64,000 bases of DNA from Anaerolineae bacterium (lineage in GTDB: Bacteria; Chloroflexota; Anaerolineae; UBA3071). The stretch's first letter is position 1. Every line of letters starts with the position of its first letter. The position numbers and the translations under genes are program-made. The stretch is from positions 1-64,000 of the forward strand of contig JARYMM010000012.1 of NCBI GenBank assembly GCA_029907105.1, in the 5' to 3' direction. This document shows, in pieces, positions 36,192-44,981 of the stretch. The notes beneath the pieces are model-generated. The model was not told where the DNA came from. It saw nothing but the letters and a program-made list of their open reading frames with translations, and made no database searches.

Positions 36192-36622
36192 TAGAGTGGT
36201 ACACTGGTATGCTGGTGGATTTGTAGTCTCAGTGGATGGAAATTTGCTCTAAGGGGATTGTCAGATCCCCGGTTTTCGCCAGGATCTGACGATCCGGTAG
36301 TCTCCCGCTTGAGTGTTGCTGCTCTACTTTGCTCCGGCGGGATCGTCAGATCCCGCCGTTAAGCCGCCGGATCTGGCGATCCGGCGGGAGCAAAAGGTCA
36401 CAAATGACGGGCAAATAGCCCGACAACACCCTACGGGGAGACTACCGACGATCCTGATGGAGCGATTTTCCGTCTACTGAGTCTCAGTAGCCACCCATAG
36501 GCCCTATGGGCCAATTCTTTCTGGAAGAAACGTAATGAGTTTCTTAGCAGATCCAAAATCGCTCCAAGGGGATCGCCAGATCCCCGCCTTGGGCCTGGAT
36601 CTGACGATCCAGGCCGAGCAAA
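36175..36622. repeat. Repeat-rich 430-bp gap with multiple GATCTGACGATC palindromes
   Basis: First, 36175-36228 is a GTAGATTAGTAGAGTGGTAC repeat that includes the UroD stop. Palindromes follow at 36253-36270, 36282-36295, 36336-36357, 36363-36387, 36568-36585 and 36594-36613, all built around GATCNNCAGATC or its complement. The stretch 36230-36297 is the reverse complement, with few changes, of 57773-57842. No gene is supported in 36192-36623. Confidence 0.88.
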
Positions 36623-36623
36623 A

Positions 36624-37517
36624 TTGGATCTGCTGAGTCTGGTAAACCGGTGGGGCGGTGGTGTGGGCGATACGCAGCAGGTGGGCGTAGAGGTCTGGGA
36701 GCGTCTGACGAGCTCCCCTCTGTACCTGGACCAGACCGATGCCCGGCTGGGGGTGGAGCGGGAGCAGGTCGAGCGCTTCTATCTGCCGCTGGCGCTTACC
36801 CTGCTCTCACAATCCAGGTCGGTGTCCCGGCTGATGGTGGCCGTGGCCGGCCCACCGGGCAGCGGCAAGACCGCTTTTGCCACCATCCTGGTCGCCGTGA
36901 TCAACGCTGCGGCGGGCGAAGAGGTGGCCGTGCTCGTGGGTCTGGATGGCTGGCACTATCCCAACGACTATCTGGAGAGCCATGCCCTCGAGCGGGATGG
37001 CGAGCGAATGGCCCTGCGCAGCATCAAAGGGGCGCCGGAGACCTTCGATGCAGCAGCGGCCTATGACTGTCTGGCAGAGATGCGCCAGGGTGGGCAGGTG
37101 AGCTTCCCCGTCTACAGCCGCCGGCGGCATGAGCCGGTGCCTGGGGGCGGGATGGTGACCGCCTCGCACCGCATCGTGGTGGTGGAAGGCAACTACCTGC
37201 TGCTGGACGAAGAACCCTGGCGGCGGTTTCGTGGACTGTTCGACGTACGGGTGTTCATCTCCGCCAGCCTGCACACCCTGGTCGAAGGATTGAGGGAGAG
37301 ACATCGGCGTGGGGGGAAATCGGCAGAAGTGACAGAGCAGCATATGCAGCGGGTGGACCTGCCTAACATCGAACGGGTGTTGCCCAGCGCGGCCCGGGCG
37401 CATCTGCTCGTGCACAAGGCGGATGTCCGGCACATTGAACGCCTTGAGTGGGTCGTGCCGCTGGAGTGCATCCGCCCAGATGCTGGGGCGGAGGAGGAGT
37501 TTGTCGGTGCTATTTGA
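36624..37517 (+). CDS. P-loop kinase of the uridine kinase/phosphoribulokinase family
   Basis: 297 residues if it begins at TTG 36624; GTG 36663 is an alternative and no ribosome-binding site decides. Walker A GPPGSGKT at about residue 77, DGWHYPN, SIKGAPETFDAAA and VVEGNYLLLDEEPW match the nucleoside/fructose-type kinases (YggC/FrcK-like) often found in sugar operons. RRVDLPN-like RVDLPNIE near the end is typical. The start region is formed by repeat DNA. Its stop overlaps the -35 box of the ABC operon promoter. Confidence 0.82.
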   Translation: MDLLSLVNRWGGGVGDTQQVGVEVWERLTSSPLYLDQTDARLGVEREQVERFYLPLALTLLSQSRSVSRLMVAVAGPPGSGKTAFATILVAVINAAAGEEVAVLVGLDGWHYPNDYLESHALERDGERMALRSIKGAPETFDAAAAYDCLAEMRQGGQVSFPVYSRRRHEPVPGGGMVTASHRIVVVEGNYLLLDEEPWRRFRGLFDVRVFISASLHTLVEGLRERHRRGGKSAEVTEQHMQRVDLPNIERVLPSAARAHLLVHKADVRHIERLEWVVPLECIRPDAGAEEEFVGAI

Positions 37518-37579
37518 CAGCCAGGGGGGAATCTGTTATAATGTTGGTACATTGAAAGCGATGCCACGACATCGTTTTC
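37514..37579 (+). promoter_or_regulatory. Perfect consensus promoter plus 26-bp palindromic operator for the ABC importer operon
   Basis: TTGACA (37514-37519), a 17-bp spacer and TATAAT (37537-37542). Just downstream, GAAAGCGATG (37554-37563) faces CATCGTTTTC (37570-37579) across CCACGA, an inverted repeat with one mismatch. Position at the start of transcription fits a repressor site. The size and style suit a LacI-type regulator, but none is in the window. Confidence 0.8.
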
Positions 37580-37702
37580 AGGGGACGACGCTGTCCAGAT
37601 GGCTTATGATGTCGCGATGGCATTTTCGACAGTTTGCCCCAGATCAAGCGTTTCTCTTGTCTTGTCTCTCCAACGGTGGGCGGGCCTTACCGCCATGGGA
37701 TT

Positions 37703-37733
37703 GCCCGCGCCCAGGCCATCGGGCGGTGCGGGC
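37703..37733 (+). terminator. Attenuator-like hairpin in the 370-nt leader of the SBP gene
   Basis: GCCCGC-GCCC (37703-37712) pairs with GGGC (37721-37724) and GCGGGC (37728-37733) with a GGT bulge, followed directly by TTTTCC. The rest of the leader (37734-37900) contains no gene I can support and no riboswitch I recognise. Confidence 0.5.
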
Positions 37734-37915
37734 TTTTCCGGTCCATGTGCGAGCACGCAGCGGTCCAAATTGCGATTCCACTGCCTTTCGGCTGCCAGGC
37801 AGTCTGACAGTTAATGATGGAAAGGAGGTGCCGCAGAGATACACAAACCAGATCACAGACCACTAAATAATCATACCGTCGCGCTTTCAAAGAAAACCAC
37901 AAGGAGGAATGCAAG

Positions 37916-40597
37916 ATGTCCAAAAGAATAATGCTCTCGCTGGTATTGGTCGCCGTTCTGATTGTGGCCGGTTGCGCTAAGAAGGCAGAGCCGACAAAAG
38001 CCCCTGAGGTCGTGCCGGCCAAGCCGGCTGAGACTCCAGCACCGGCCAAGCCCGCGGCTAAAGTGGAGGAGATCAAGATTCTCTGGGCGGAGTGGGACCC
38101 GGCGGACTATCTGCAACAGATCGGCAACATGTACGAGAAGGAAACCGGGATCAAGGTGACCGTTGTGCAGGAGCCGTGGGGCAGCTTCTATGACCGGGCC
38201 TTCACGGAGTTTGCCGCCGGTGGCGATGCCTGGGATGGTGTGGTGGGCGACAGCCAGTGGCTGGGCCAGGGGGCCACACAGGGGCACTATGTGGACCTGA
38301 CGGACTTCCTGGTAGGCGAGGGGATTGCCGACACGGTGACGCAGGCCACGCTGACCTACTATGGGGAGTATCCGACGGGGTCGGGGCGCTACTGGGCCTA
38401 TCCGACGGAGGGTGATGCCGATGGCTGGGCCTACCGCAAGGATCTGTTCGAGGACCCGGCGGAGAAGGCGGCGTTCAAGGCCAAGTACGGCTACGAGCTG
38501 GGGGTGCCGGAGACGTATGCTCAGTTGAAGGACATTGCCGAGTTCTTCACCCGACCGGATAAGGGGTTGTATGGTGTGGCCATCTACACGCAGAAGGAGT
38601 ACGATGCCATCACCATGGGCGTGGAGAACACCTTCTTCACGTATGGGGCGCGGTGGCAGAACCCGGAGACCAACGAGGTGATCGGCTGGGTCAACTCGGA
38701 CAAGGCGGTCGAGGCGTTGCAGATGTACAAGGATTTGTACGACTGCTGCCAGGCGCCTGGGTTGAGCAATGCCTTCTTTGTGGACACGAACGATGCCTTC
38801 ATCAAGGGGCAGGCGGTGATGGCGATGAACTACTTTGCCTTCTTCCCGGCGCTGGCCAATCCGGAGATCAACCCCTATGCGGAGAGCACAGGCTTCTTTG
38901 CCAACCCCAAGGGGCCGTATGGCGATCGGGCGGCGGCGTTGGGAGGACAGGGGTTGAGCATTATCTCCTACATCAGTCCGGAGCGGCAGGAGGCGATGAA
39001 GGACTTCATCCGCTGGTTTGCCCAGGACGAGATCCAGGCGGAGTGGGCGCGGCTGGGTGGCTACACCTGCAACAAGAACGTGTTGGCCACGCAGGAGTTC
39101 CTGGATGCCACGCCGTTCAACCCGGCCTTTGCCGAGACGATGACCTTCGTGCAGGACTTCTGGAACATTCCGGTGTATGCCCAGTTGTTGGAGGTGGCGC
39201 AGCGGGAGTTGCACAAGTTCATCGTGGCTGGCGAGGGCACGGCCAAGTCCTGCCTGGACACCATTGCCCAGGAGCACGACAAGATCCTCCGGGAAGCGGG
39301 CTTCATCAAAGAGGCAGCGAAGCCAGAAGTCAAGCCGGCGCCTGCGGTGAAGGAGATCAAGATTCTCTGGGCGGAGTGGGACCCGGCGGACTATCTGCAA
39401 CAGATCGGCAACATGTACGAGAAGGAGACCGGGATCAAGGTGACCGTTGTGCAGGAGCCGTGGGGCAGCTTCTATGACCGGGCCTTCACGGAGTTTGCCG
39501 CCGGTGGCGATGCCTGGGATGGTGTGGTGGGCGACAGCCAGTGGCTGGGCCAGGGGGCCACACAGGGGCACTATGTGGACCTGACGGACTTCCTGGTAGG
39601 CGAGGGGATTGCCGACACGGTGACGCAGGCCACGCTGACCTACTATGGGGAGTATCCGACGGGGTCGGGGCGCTACTGGGCCTATCCGACGGAGGGTGAT
39701 GCCGATGGCTGGGCCTACCGCAAGGATCTGTTCGAGGACCCGGCGGAGAAGGCGGCGTTCAAGGCCAAGTACGGCTACGAGCTGGGGGTGCCGGAGACGT
39801 ATGCTCAGTTGAAGGACATTGCCGAGTTCTTCACCCGACCGGATAAGGGGTTGTATGGTGTGGCCATCTACACGCAGAAGGAGTACGATGCCATCACCAT
39901 GGGCGTGGAGAACACCTTCTTCACGTATGGGGCGCGGTGGCAGAACCCGGAGACCAACGAGGTGATCGGCTGGGTCAACTCGGACAAGGCGGTCGAGGCG
40001 TTGCAGATGTACAAGGATTTGTACGACTGCTGCCAGGCGCCTGGGTTGAGCAATGCCTTCTTTGTGGACACGAACGATGCCTTCATCAAGGGGCAGGCGG
40101 TGATGGCGATGAACTACTTTGCCTTCTTCCCGGCGCTGGCCAATCCGGAGATCAACCCCTATGCGGAGAGCACAGGCTTCTTTGCCAACCCCAAGGGGCC
40201 GTATGGCGATCGGGCGGCGGCGTTGGGAGGACAGGGGTTGAGCATTATCTCCTACATCAGTCCGGAGCGGCAGGAGGCGATCAAGGACTTCATCCGCTGG
40301 TTTGCCCAGGACGAGATCCAGGCGGAGTGGGCGCGGCTGGGTGGCTACACCTGCAACAAGAACGTGTTGGCCACGCAGGAGTTCCTGGATGCCACGCCGT
40401 TCAACCCGGCCTTTGCCGAGACGATGACCTTCGTGCAGGACTTCTGGAACATTCCGGTGTATGCCCAGTTGTTGGAGGTGGCGCAGCGGGAGTTGCACAA
40501 GTTCATCGTGGCTGGCGAGGGCACGGCCAAGTCCTGCCTGGACACCATTGCCCAGGAGCATGACAAGATCCTCCGGGAGGCAGGGTTCATCAAGTAA
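37916..40597 (+). CDS. Lipoprotein with two near-identical ABC solute-binding domains (carbohydrate)
   Basis: 893 residues. A lipoprotein signal ends in VAGC (Cys20), then an Ala/Pro/Lys linker. Two complete extracellular solute-binding protein (SBP family 1) domains follow: about 52-465 and 480-893. They are joined by a short linker (KEAAKPEVKPAPAVKE) that copies the style of the N-terminal one. Ordinary SBPs have one such domain of about 400 residues. AAGGAGGAA precedes ATG 37916, and permease and ATPase genes follow, so it is the receptor of this importer. Ligand unknown; many Trp/Tyr residues (WDPADYL, GSFYDRAF) suggest a sugar. Confidence 0.93.
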   Translation: MSKRIMLSLVLVAVLIVAGCAKKAEPTKAPEVVPAKPAETPAPAKPAAKVEEIKILWAEWDPADYLQQIGNMYEKETGIKVTVVQEPWGSFYDRAFTEFAAGGDAWDGVVGDSQWLGQGATQGHYVDLTDFLVGEGIADTVTQATLTYYGEYPTGSGRYWAYPTEGDADGWAYRKDLFEDPAEKAAFKAKYGYELGVPETYAQLKDIAEFFTRPDKGLYGVAIYTQKEYDAITMGVENTFFTYGARWQNPETNEVIGWVNSDKAVEALQMYKDLYDCCQAPGLSNAFFVDTNDAFIKGQAVMAMNYFAFFPALANPEINPYAESTGFFANPKGPYGDRAAALGGQGLSIISYISPERQEAMKDFIRWFAQDEIQAEWARLGGYTCNKNVLATQEFLDATPFNPAFAETMTFVQDFWNIPVYAQLLEVAQRELHKFIVAGEGTAKSCLDTIAQEHDKILREAGFIKEAAKPEVKPAPAVKEIKILWAEWDPADYLQQIGNMYEKETGIKVTVVQEPWGSFYDRAFTEFAAGGDAWDGVVGDSQWLGQGATQGHYVDLTDFLVGEGIADTVTQATLTYYGEYPTGSGRYWAYPTEGDADGWAYRKDLFEDPAEKAAFKAKYGYELGVPETYAQLKDIAEFFTRPDKGLYGVAIYTQKEYDAITMGVENTFFTYGARWQNPETNEVIGWVNSDKAVEALQMYKDLYDCCQAPGLSNAFFVDTNDAFIKGQAVMAMNYFAFFPALANPEINPYAESTGFFANPKGPYGDRAAALGGQGLSIISYISPERQEAIKDFIRWFAQDEIQAEWARLGGYTCNKNVLATQEFLDATPFNPAFAETMTFVQDFWNIPVYAQLLEVAQRELHKFIVAGEGTAKSCLDTIAQEHDKILREAGFIK
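38066..40590 (+). repeat. 1284-bp in-frame tandem duplication within the SBP gene
   Basis: Copy 1 starts at 38066 and copy 2 at 39350, a period of 428 codons. I find only a handful of substitutions over about 1240 bp (for example GAAACC/GAGACC, ATGAAG/ATCAAG, GAGCACGAC/GAGCATGAC), i.e. more than 99% identity at DNA level. Confidence 0.95.
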
Positions 40598-40623
40598 CGT
40601 CGGCATGTGCCATGTACTGTGAG

Positions 40624-40651
40624 GGGGAGGCGGTGTGCGCGCCGCCTCCCC
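40624..40651 (+). promoter_or_regulatory. Hairpin between SBP and permease genes
   Basis: A 10-bp perfect stem GGGGAGGCGG/CCGCCTCCCC (40624-40633 with 40642-40651), loop of 8 nt, no T-run. Such hairpins after SBP genes usually protect the SBP message and reduce read-through. Confidence 0.65.
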
Positions 40652-40762
40652 ATTCACTACGGAGTTTGAAGTGTATTTCAGCCGCTCTTGTGGGATCGCT
40701 AGGCTGAACAAAGCGGAAGATCCAGCGGCTGGAAGGGCAAGCAGTTACGAGAGAGGAGTGTT

Positions 40763-41686
40763 ATGGCCACGACCCAAGCCATTAGCGGAGGACAGAGTCG
40801 GCGCCGCCGACAGCTCAGCGATGCGGCGCTGCTGCGGCTGTTTATCTTTCCCACTCTGATCCTGATCATCCTGATGAACATCTTCCCCCTCTTCTATAGC
40901 CTGTACCTCAGTTTCACCGACTATTCGGCTATCACCCGCCAGGCGCCGAACTGGGTGGGGTTCAAGAATTACTCGGACCTGCTGAGCGACAAGCAGATGT
41001 GGATCTACTTTGCCAATTCAGGGCGCTATGCCCTGTTATCGGTGGGACTGCAAACACTTGTCGGCTTCGGGCTGGCCTTGCTGCTGAACGAGAAATTCAA
41101 GGGCAGCGGGTTCCTTACCACCCTCATCCTGGTGCCCATGATGCTTTCGCCGGCGGTTGTAGGCTTGTTCTGGAAATTGATCTACCATCCTTCCTCTGGC
41201 ATTTTCAACTACATCGTCACATTCGGCCATCCCACCGCTATTCCCGACATCCTGGCCAGCCCCAAGCTGGCCCTATGGGGGATCATTATCGTGGATGTGT
41301 GGATGTGGAGCCCCTTTGTGATGCTGCTTTGCCTGTCCGGTTTGGGCGCCATCCCTGACTACATCTATGAGGCGGCGGCTATTGACCGCGCCAGTTGGTG
41401 GCGACAGTTCTGGCGCATCACCCTGCCGCAGGTAGCGCCGCTGTTGATGATTGCCGTCCTCTTCCGCACCATCGAGGCCTTCAAGGCCTTTGACGTGGTC
41501 ATGCCCATGACGGCGGGTGGCCCCGGGGAGGCCACAGAGCTGATCGCGCTTAACCTCTATCGGCAGGCTTTCGGTGGCCAATGGCGTACCGGCCGGGCCA
41601 GCGCCCTGGCTTATATCATTCTGATCATCGTCATCGGGATCAGTAATGTATACATCAGGTTCCTTAACAAGATCAGAGGGGATTAG
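40763..41686 (+). CDS. Carbohydrate ABC transporter permease (MalF/UgpA-like)
   Basis: 307 residues, six hydrophobic segments. The EAA loop that contacts the ATPase reads EAAAIDRASWWRQFWRITLP. N-terminal cytoplasmic basic segment RRRRQLSDAALLRLF precedes TM1. GAGAGGAGT ribosome-binding site. Inner-membrane half of the importer with the next gene, 3 bp downstream. Confidence 0.94.
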   Translation: MATTQAISGGQSRRRRQLSDAALLRLFIFPTLILIILMNIFPLFYSLYLSFTDYSAITRQAPNWVGFKNYSDLLSDKQMWIYFANSGRYALLSVGLQTLVGFGLALLLNEKFKGSGFLTTLILVPMMLSPAVVGLFWKLIYHPSSGIFNYIVTFGHPTAIPDILASPKLALWGIIIVDVWMWSPFVMLLCLSGLGAIPDYIYEAAAIDRASWWRQFWRITLPQVAPLLMIAVLFRTIEAFKAFDVVMPMTAGGPGEATELIALNLYRQAFGGQWRTGRASALAYIILIIVIGISNVYIRFLNKIRGD

Positions 41687-41689
41687 GAT

Positions 41690-42688
41690 ATGACCGCACT
41701 TGAAGGTACCAGCCGACAACGCTCGATTACCTACGCCGCGCCGGTACACAAGGTGAGCAGACGGGCACGGGTTATCCTTGCCATCCGGGCGTTTCTGACG
41801 GTAATTGTGGCTTTGATCATGCTCATACCGGTGTTTTGGATGGCCACGACGGCCTTCAAATCGCGAGCCGATGCGGTGGCTGTGCCGCCGAAAGTCTTCT
41901 TCAAGCCCACACTGGAAGGGTTCGTCAACCTGCTGGCGGAGCGCTCCGTGCTGGCCCAGGCCCGCCGGCAGGAGATGCAGGCCCGCCGCGATGAGTTGTC
42001 GTGGATTCAACGGATCGCCCTGGATGCGGGAACCGAGATCATCGGTGTCAGCCAATACGTGGGCCGTCTGCGCAATTCGGTGATCATCGCTGGCGGCTCG
42101 ACGGTGTTGGCCGTTCTGTTGGGATTGCTTTCCGCTTACGCCTTCAGTCGCTTCAACGTGCCCGGCTCGGGGGATTTACTCTTTTTCATCCTCAGCCAGC
42201 GTATGCTGCCGGCGGTGGTGGTGACCATTCCCATTTTCCTCATGTACCGGCGGCTGGGCCTGCACGATACCCATATCGGGATGATCCTCCTGTACACCGT
42301 GTTCAACCTTTCGCTTTCCGTCTGGCTGCTCAAGGGGTTCATTGACGAGATTCCCAGGCAGTATGAGGAGGCGGCGCTGGTGGATGGGTACACCCGTCTG
42401 CAGGCCTTCCGCAAGGTGGTGCTGCCCAATGCCCTCACCGGCATCGCCGCCACTACGGTCTTCTGCCTCATCTTCGCCTGGAACGAGTATGCCTTTGCCC
42501 TCATGCTGACCAGCGACAGGGCCCGCACACCGCCGCCCAGCATCCCGGCCAAGCTGGGCCGTGGCGGCATCGAGTGGGCGGCTATCGCTGCCGGCTCCTT
42601 GGGTTTCCTGATCCCGGTGGTGATTGTCACCTTCGCCCTGCGCAGGTACCTGCTGCGGGGGGTCACCTTTGGGGCAATCCGCCAGTAG
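41690..42688 (+). CDS. Carbohydrate ABC transporter permease (MalG/UgpE-like)
   Basis: 332 residues. TM1 follows a basic start; the EAA loop reads YEEAALVDGYTRLQAFRKVV. A periplasmic stretch of about 60 residues between the first two helices (LLAERSVLAQARRQEMQAR) is longer than usual in MalG proteins. Follows the first permease after 3 bp. Confidence 0.93.
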   Translation: MTALEGTSRQRSITYAAPVHKVSRRARVILAIRAFLTVIVALIMLIPVFWMATTAFKSRADAVAVPPKVFFKPTLEGFVNLLAERSVLAQARRQEMQARRDELSWIQRIALDAGTEIIGVSQYVGRLRNSVIIAGGSTVLAVLLGLLSAYAFSRFNVPGSGDLLFFILSQRMLPAVVVTIPIFLMYRRLGLHDTHIGMILLYTVFNLSLSVWLLKGFIDEIPRQYEEAALVDGYTRLQAFRKVVLPNALTGIAATTVFCLIFAWNEYAFALMLTSDRARTPPPSIPAKLGRGGIEWAAIAAGSLGFLIPVVIVTFALRRYLLRGVTFGAIRQ

Positions 42689-42698
42689 GTGAGTTGCT

Positions 42699-43787
42699 AT
42701 GGCTACTATCGAATTGCGACAAGTGGAAAAGAAATTCGGCGACCTGCACGCCGTCAAGCCTATGGACCTGACCGTCCACGACGGTGAGTTTGTCGTGCTG
42801 CTGGGGCCTTCAGGTTGTGGCAAGACGACCACGCTGCGCATGATCTCCGGTCTGGAGTCGGTGACCGGTGGACAGATCCTGATAGACGGGCGCGATGTGA
42901 CCTGGGCGCATCCCAGCGAGCGCAATATCGCCTTTGTCTTCCAGTTCTTTGCCCTCTATCCCCATATGACGGCCTGGCAGAACATTGCCTTCCCCCTGCA
43001 ATCCCAGGGCGAATCCCGTGCCGCCGTCAAGCAGCGCGTGGCCGAGGTGGCCAGCCTGCTGAGGATCAACCATCTGCTGCACCTGCGGCCGGGCGCGCTG
43101 AGCGGCGGCGACAAACAGCGCGTGGCGCTGGCACGGGCTCTGGTACGCCACCCCGCTGCCTTCCTGATGGACGAGCCCATCGGCGCCCTGGATGCCGACG
43201 CCCGCGAGACGATGCGCGCCGAGATCAAGCGCCTGCATCTGTTGGAGCATGCCACCACCGTCTACGTGACCCACGATCAGGTGGAGGCCATGGCCATGGG
43301 CGACCGCATCGTGGTCATGTCCGAGGCCCTGGTGCAGCAGATAGGCACGCCTGCCGAGGTGTACCACAAGCCGGCCAACCTCTTCGTGGCTCGCTTCATC
43401 GGCAGCCCTGGCATGAACCTGGTGACCGGGCACTACGCCAATGGCGTTGTCCATCTGTCGGAGAACAGCCGTTACCTGCTTTCTCCGGAGTGGAACCAGG
43501 CCCTGCAACGGGAGTTGGGCGGCGAAGGCAAGGTCATCCTGGGCTTCCGCTCGGAGGCAGGGGTGATCGTCGAGGATGGCCCGCTGGCTGCCGAGGTCTT
43601 CACCAGCGATCTGCACGGTGCCTACAACATGCTCAACCTGAGCCTCAACGATGACCTGGTGCATATCCGCGTGCCTCGGGGCATCCGCTATCCTATGGGG
43701 GCGACGGTGCGCTTCAATATAGATGCAGAGATGGTGCGCTTCTTCAACCCCCGCACCGAAGCGGCCATCACACGGAGGGTGCGCTGA
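42699..43787 (+). CDS. ABC transporter ATPase (MalK/UgpC family), first of two
   Basis: 362 residues. Walker A GPSGCGKTT, signature LSGGDKQRVALARAL (D instead of Q at the fifth position), Walker B FLMDEPIGALDAD, H-loop VTHDQVEAM. The Q-loop reads FQFFALYPHM. A C-terminal MOBE/TOBE-like regulatory domain follows from about residue 240. Overlaps the second ATPase gene by one base (TGATG). Confidence 0.94.
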   Translation: MATIELRQVEKKFGDLHAVKPMDLTVHDGEFVVLLGPSGCGKTTTLRMISGLESVTGGQILIDGRDVTWAHPSERNIAFVFQFFALYPHMTAWQNIAFPLQSQGESRAAVKQRVAEVASLLRINHLLHLRPGALSGGDKQRVALARALVRHPAAFLMDEPIGALDADARETMRAEIKRLHLLEHATTVYVTHDQVEAMAMGDRIVVMSEALVQQIGTPAEVYHKPANLFVARFIGSPGMNLVTGHYANGVVHLSENSRYLLSPEWNQALQRELGGEGKVILGFRSEAGVIVEDGPLAAEVFTSDLHGAYNMLNLSLNDDLVHIRVPRGIRYPMGATVRFNIDAEMVRFFNPRTEAAITRRVR

Positions 43788-44848
43788 TGGCTGATGTGGC
43801 TCTTAAGAATATCACCAAACGGTTCAAGACCGTTACGGCGCTGAAGAATGTCTCCTTCGACATCAAGGATGGCGAGTTCTTCGTGTTGCTCGGCCCCACC
43901 GGCGCCGGCAAGACCACCACGCTGCGGGTGATCGCCGGACTGGAGAAACCCGACGGAGGCAGCGTGCTGTTCGATGGTCAGCCGGTGGATCACCTGACGC
44001 CCTCCGATCGCGATGTCGCCTTCGTCTTCGAGCAGTACTCCCTCTATCCGTCCATGTCGGTCTACGACAACCTGGCCTTCCCCCTGCGCTCGCCTCTGCG
44101 CAACCTGTCCAAAGATGAGATTGACCGGCGTGTGCGAGAGACGGCCAGGAAGTTGCGCATTGAGCATCTCATCGAACGGACCACGGCCCATCTCTCCGGC
44201 GGCGAGATGCAGCGGGTGTCGCTGGGGCGAGCGCTGGTGCGCGAGCCGCGCCTTTTCCTCATGGACGAACCGCTTTCCAACCTGGATGCCAAGCTGCGCG
44301 AGGCACTGCGCGTCGAACTGAAGCACTTGCAGAAGGCCCAGGGGAGCACCACGCTGTTCGTCACTCACGACCAGATCGAAGCGCTGACCATGGGCGATCG
44401 CATCGCCGTGCTGAACAAGGGCAGCATCGTGCAGATCGGCACGCCGGAGGACATCTACGACCGGCCGGCCACCACCTTCGTGGCCCAGCTTGTGGGCACG
44501 CCGCGCATCAACCTGCACGAGGCCACTCGCGAGGACGACACACTGCACGTGGTGGACAGCACGATTCACCTGCCCATGCCCGGGAAAGAGGCTCTGCCCT
44601 CCTCGTTCCTGTTGGGCGTGCGCCCCGAGGACGTGCAGATCCACAGCGAGGGCGACTTCCCCGGTGAGATCGTGCTTACCGAGCCTCTGGGCGTGGAGAC
44701 GATCCTGCATATCAAGGCGGGAGAGAAAACCATGCTCAGCCTGGTGCCGGGGATGACCACCCTGCGCATCGGCGACCAGGTGCGCTTCAACATCATCCGC
44801 CAGCGGCTGCACTACTTCCGCTTGGATGGCACGCGCATCTCGGTGTAG
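43787..44848 (+). CDS. ABC transporter ATPase (MalK/UgpC family), second of two
   Basis: 353 residues. Walker A GPTGAGKTT, signature LSGGEMQRVSLGRAL, Walker B FLMDEPLSNLDAKL, H-loop VTHDQIEALTMGD. The Q-loop region is FVFEQYSLYPSM. C-terminal TOBE-like domain. With the preceding gene it probably forms a heterodimer, as in GlpST-type glycerol importers, where two different ATPases serve one permease pair. Confidence 0.94.
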   Translation: MADVALKNITKRFKTVTALKNVSFDIKDGEFFVLLGPTGAGKTTTLRVIAGLEKPDGGSVLFDGQPVDHLTPSDRDVAFVFEQYSLYPSMSVYDNLAFPLRSPLRNLSKDEIDRRVRETARKLRIEHLIERTTAHLSGGEMQRVSLGRALVREPRLFLMDEPLSNLDAKLREALRVELKHLQKAQGSTTLFVTHDQIEALTMGDRIAVLNKGSIVQIGTPEDIYDRPATTFVAQLVGTPRINLHEATREDDTLHVVDSTIHLPMPGKEALPSSFLLGVRPEDVQIHSEGDFPGEIVLTEPLGVETILHIKAGEKTMLSLVPGMTTLRIGDQVRFNIIRQRLHYFRLDGTRISV

Positions 44849-44910
44849 CACGGGGCACCGGGGCAGCGAGGCAACGAGGTTTGGAGTTCGACGTTCGGCG
44901 GTGGAACTTC

Positions 44911-44966
44911 GGGCAGGTTTCAAACCTGCCCCTACGAACCTGGGCGGGTTTCAAACCTGCCCCTAC
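44911..44966. repeat. Two GGGCAGGTTTCAAACCTGCCCCTAC palindromes
   Basis: Each copy (44911-44935 and 44942-44966) contains a stem of 9-10 bp around a single C. A degenerate GGCACCGGGGCAGCGAGGCAACGAGG stretch (44850-44880) precedes. Related GTAGGGGC units occur at 27282, 48694 and 60216. Confidence 0.9.
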
Positions 44967-44981
44967 ATTTGGAGGTTGAAC

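Noticed and set aside
37550-37900. Cobalamin riboswitch, suspected because a corrinoid protein is encoded downstream
   Set aside because: I see no B12-box-like conserved core; only simple hairpins are visible.
37871-40711. Reverse-strand open frame of 946 codons opposite the SBP gene
   Set aside because: Internal repetition only mirrors the SBP tandem duplication; the forward frame has a lipobox, ribosome-binding site and operon context.
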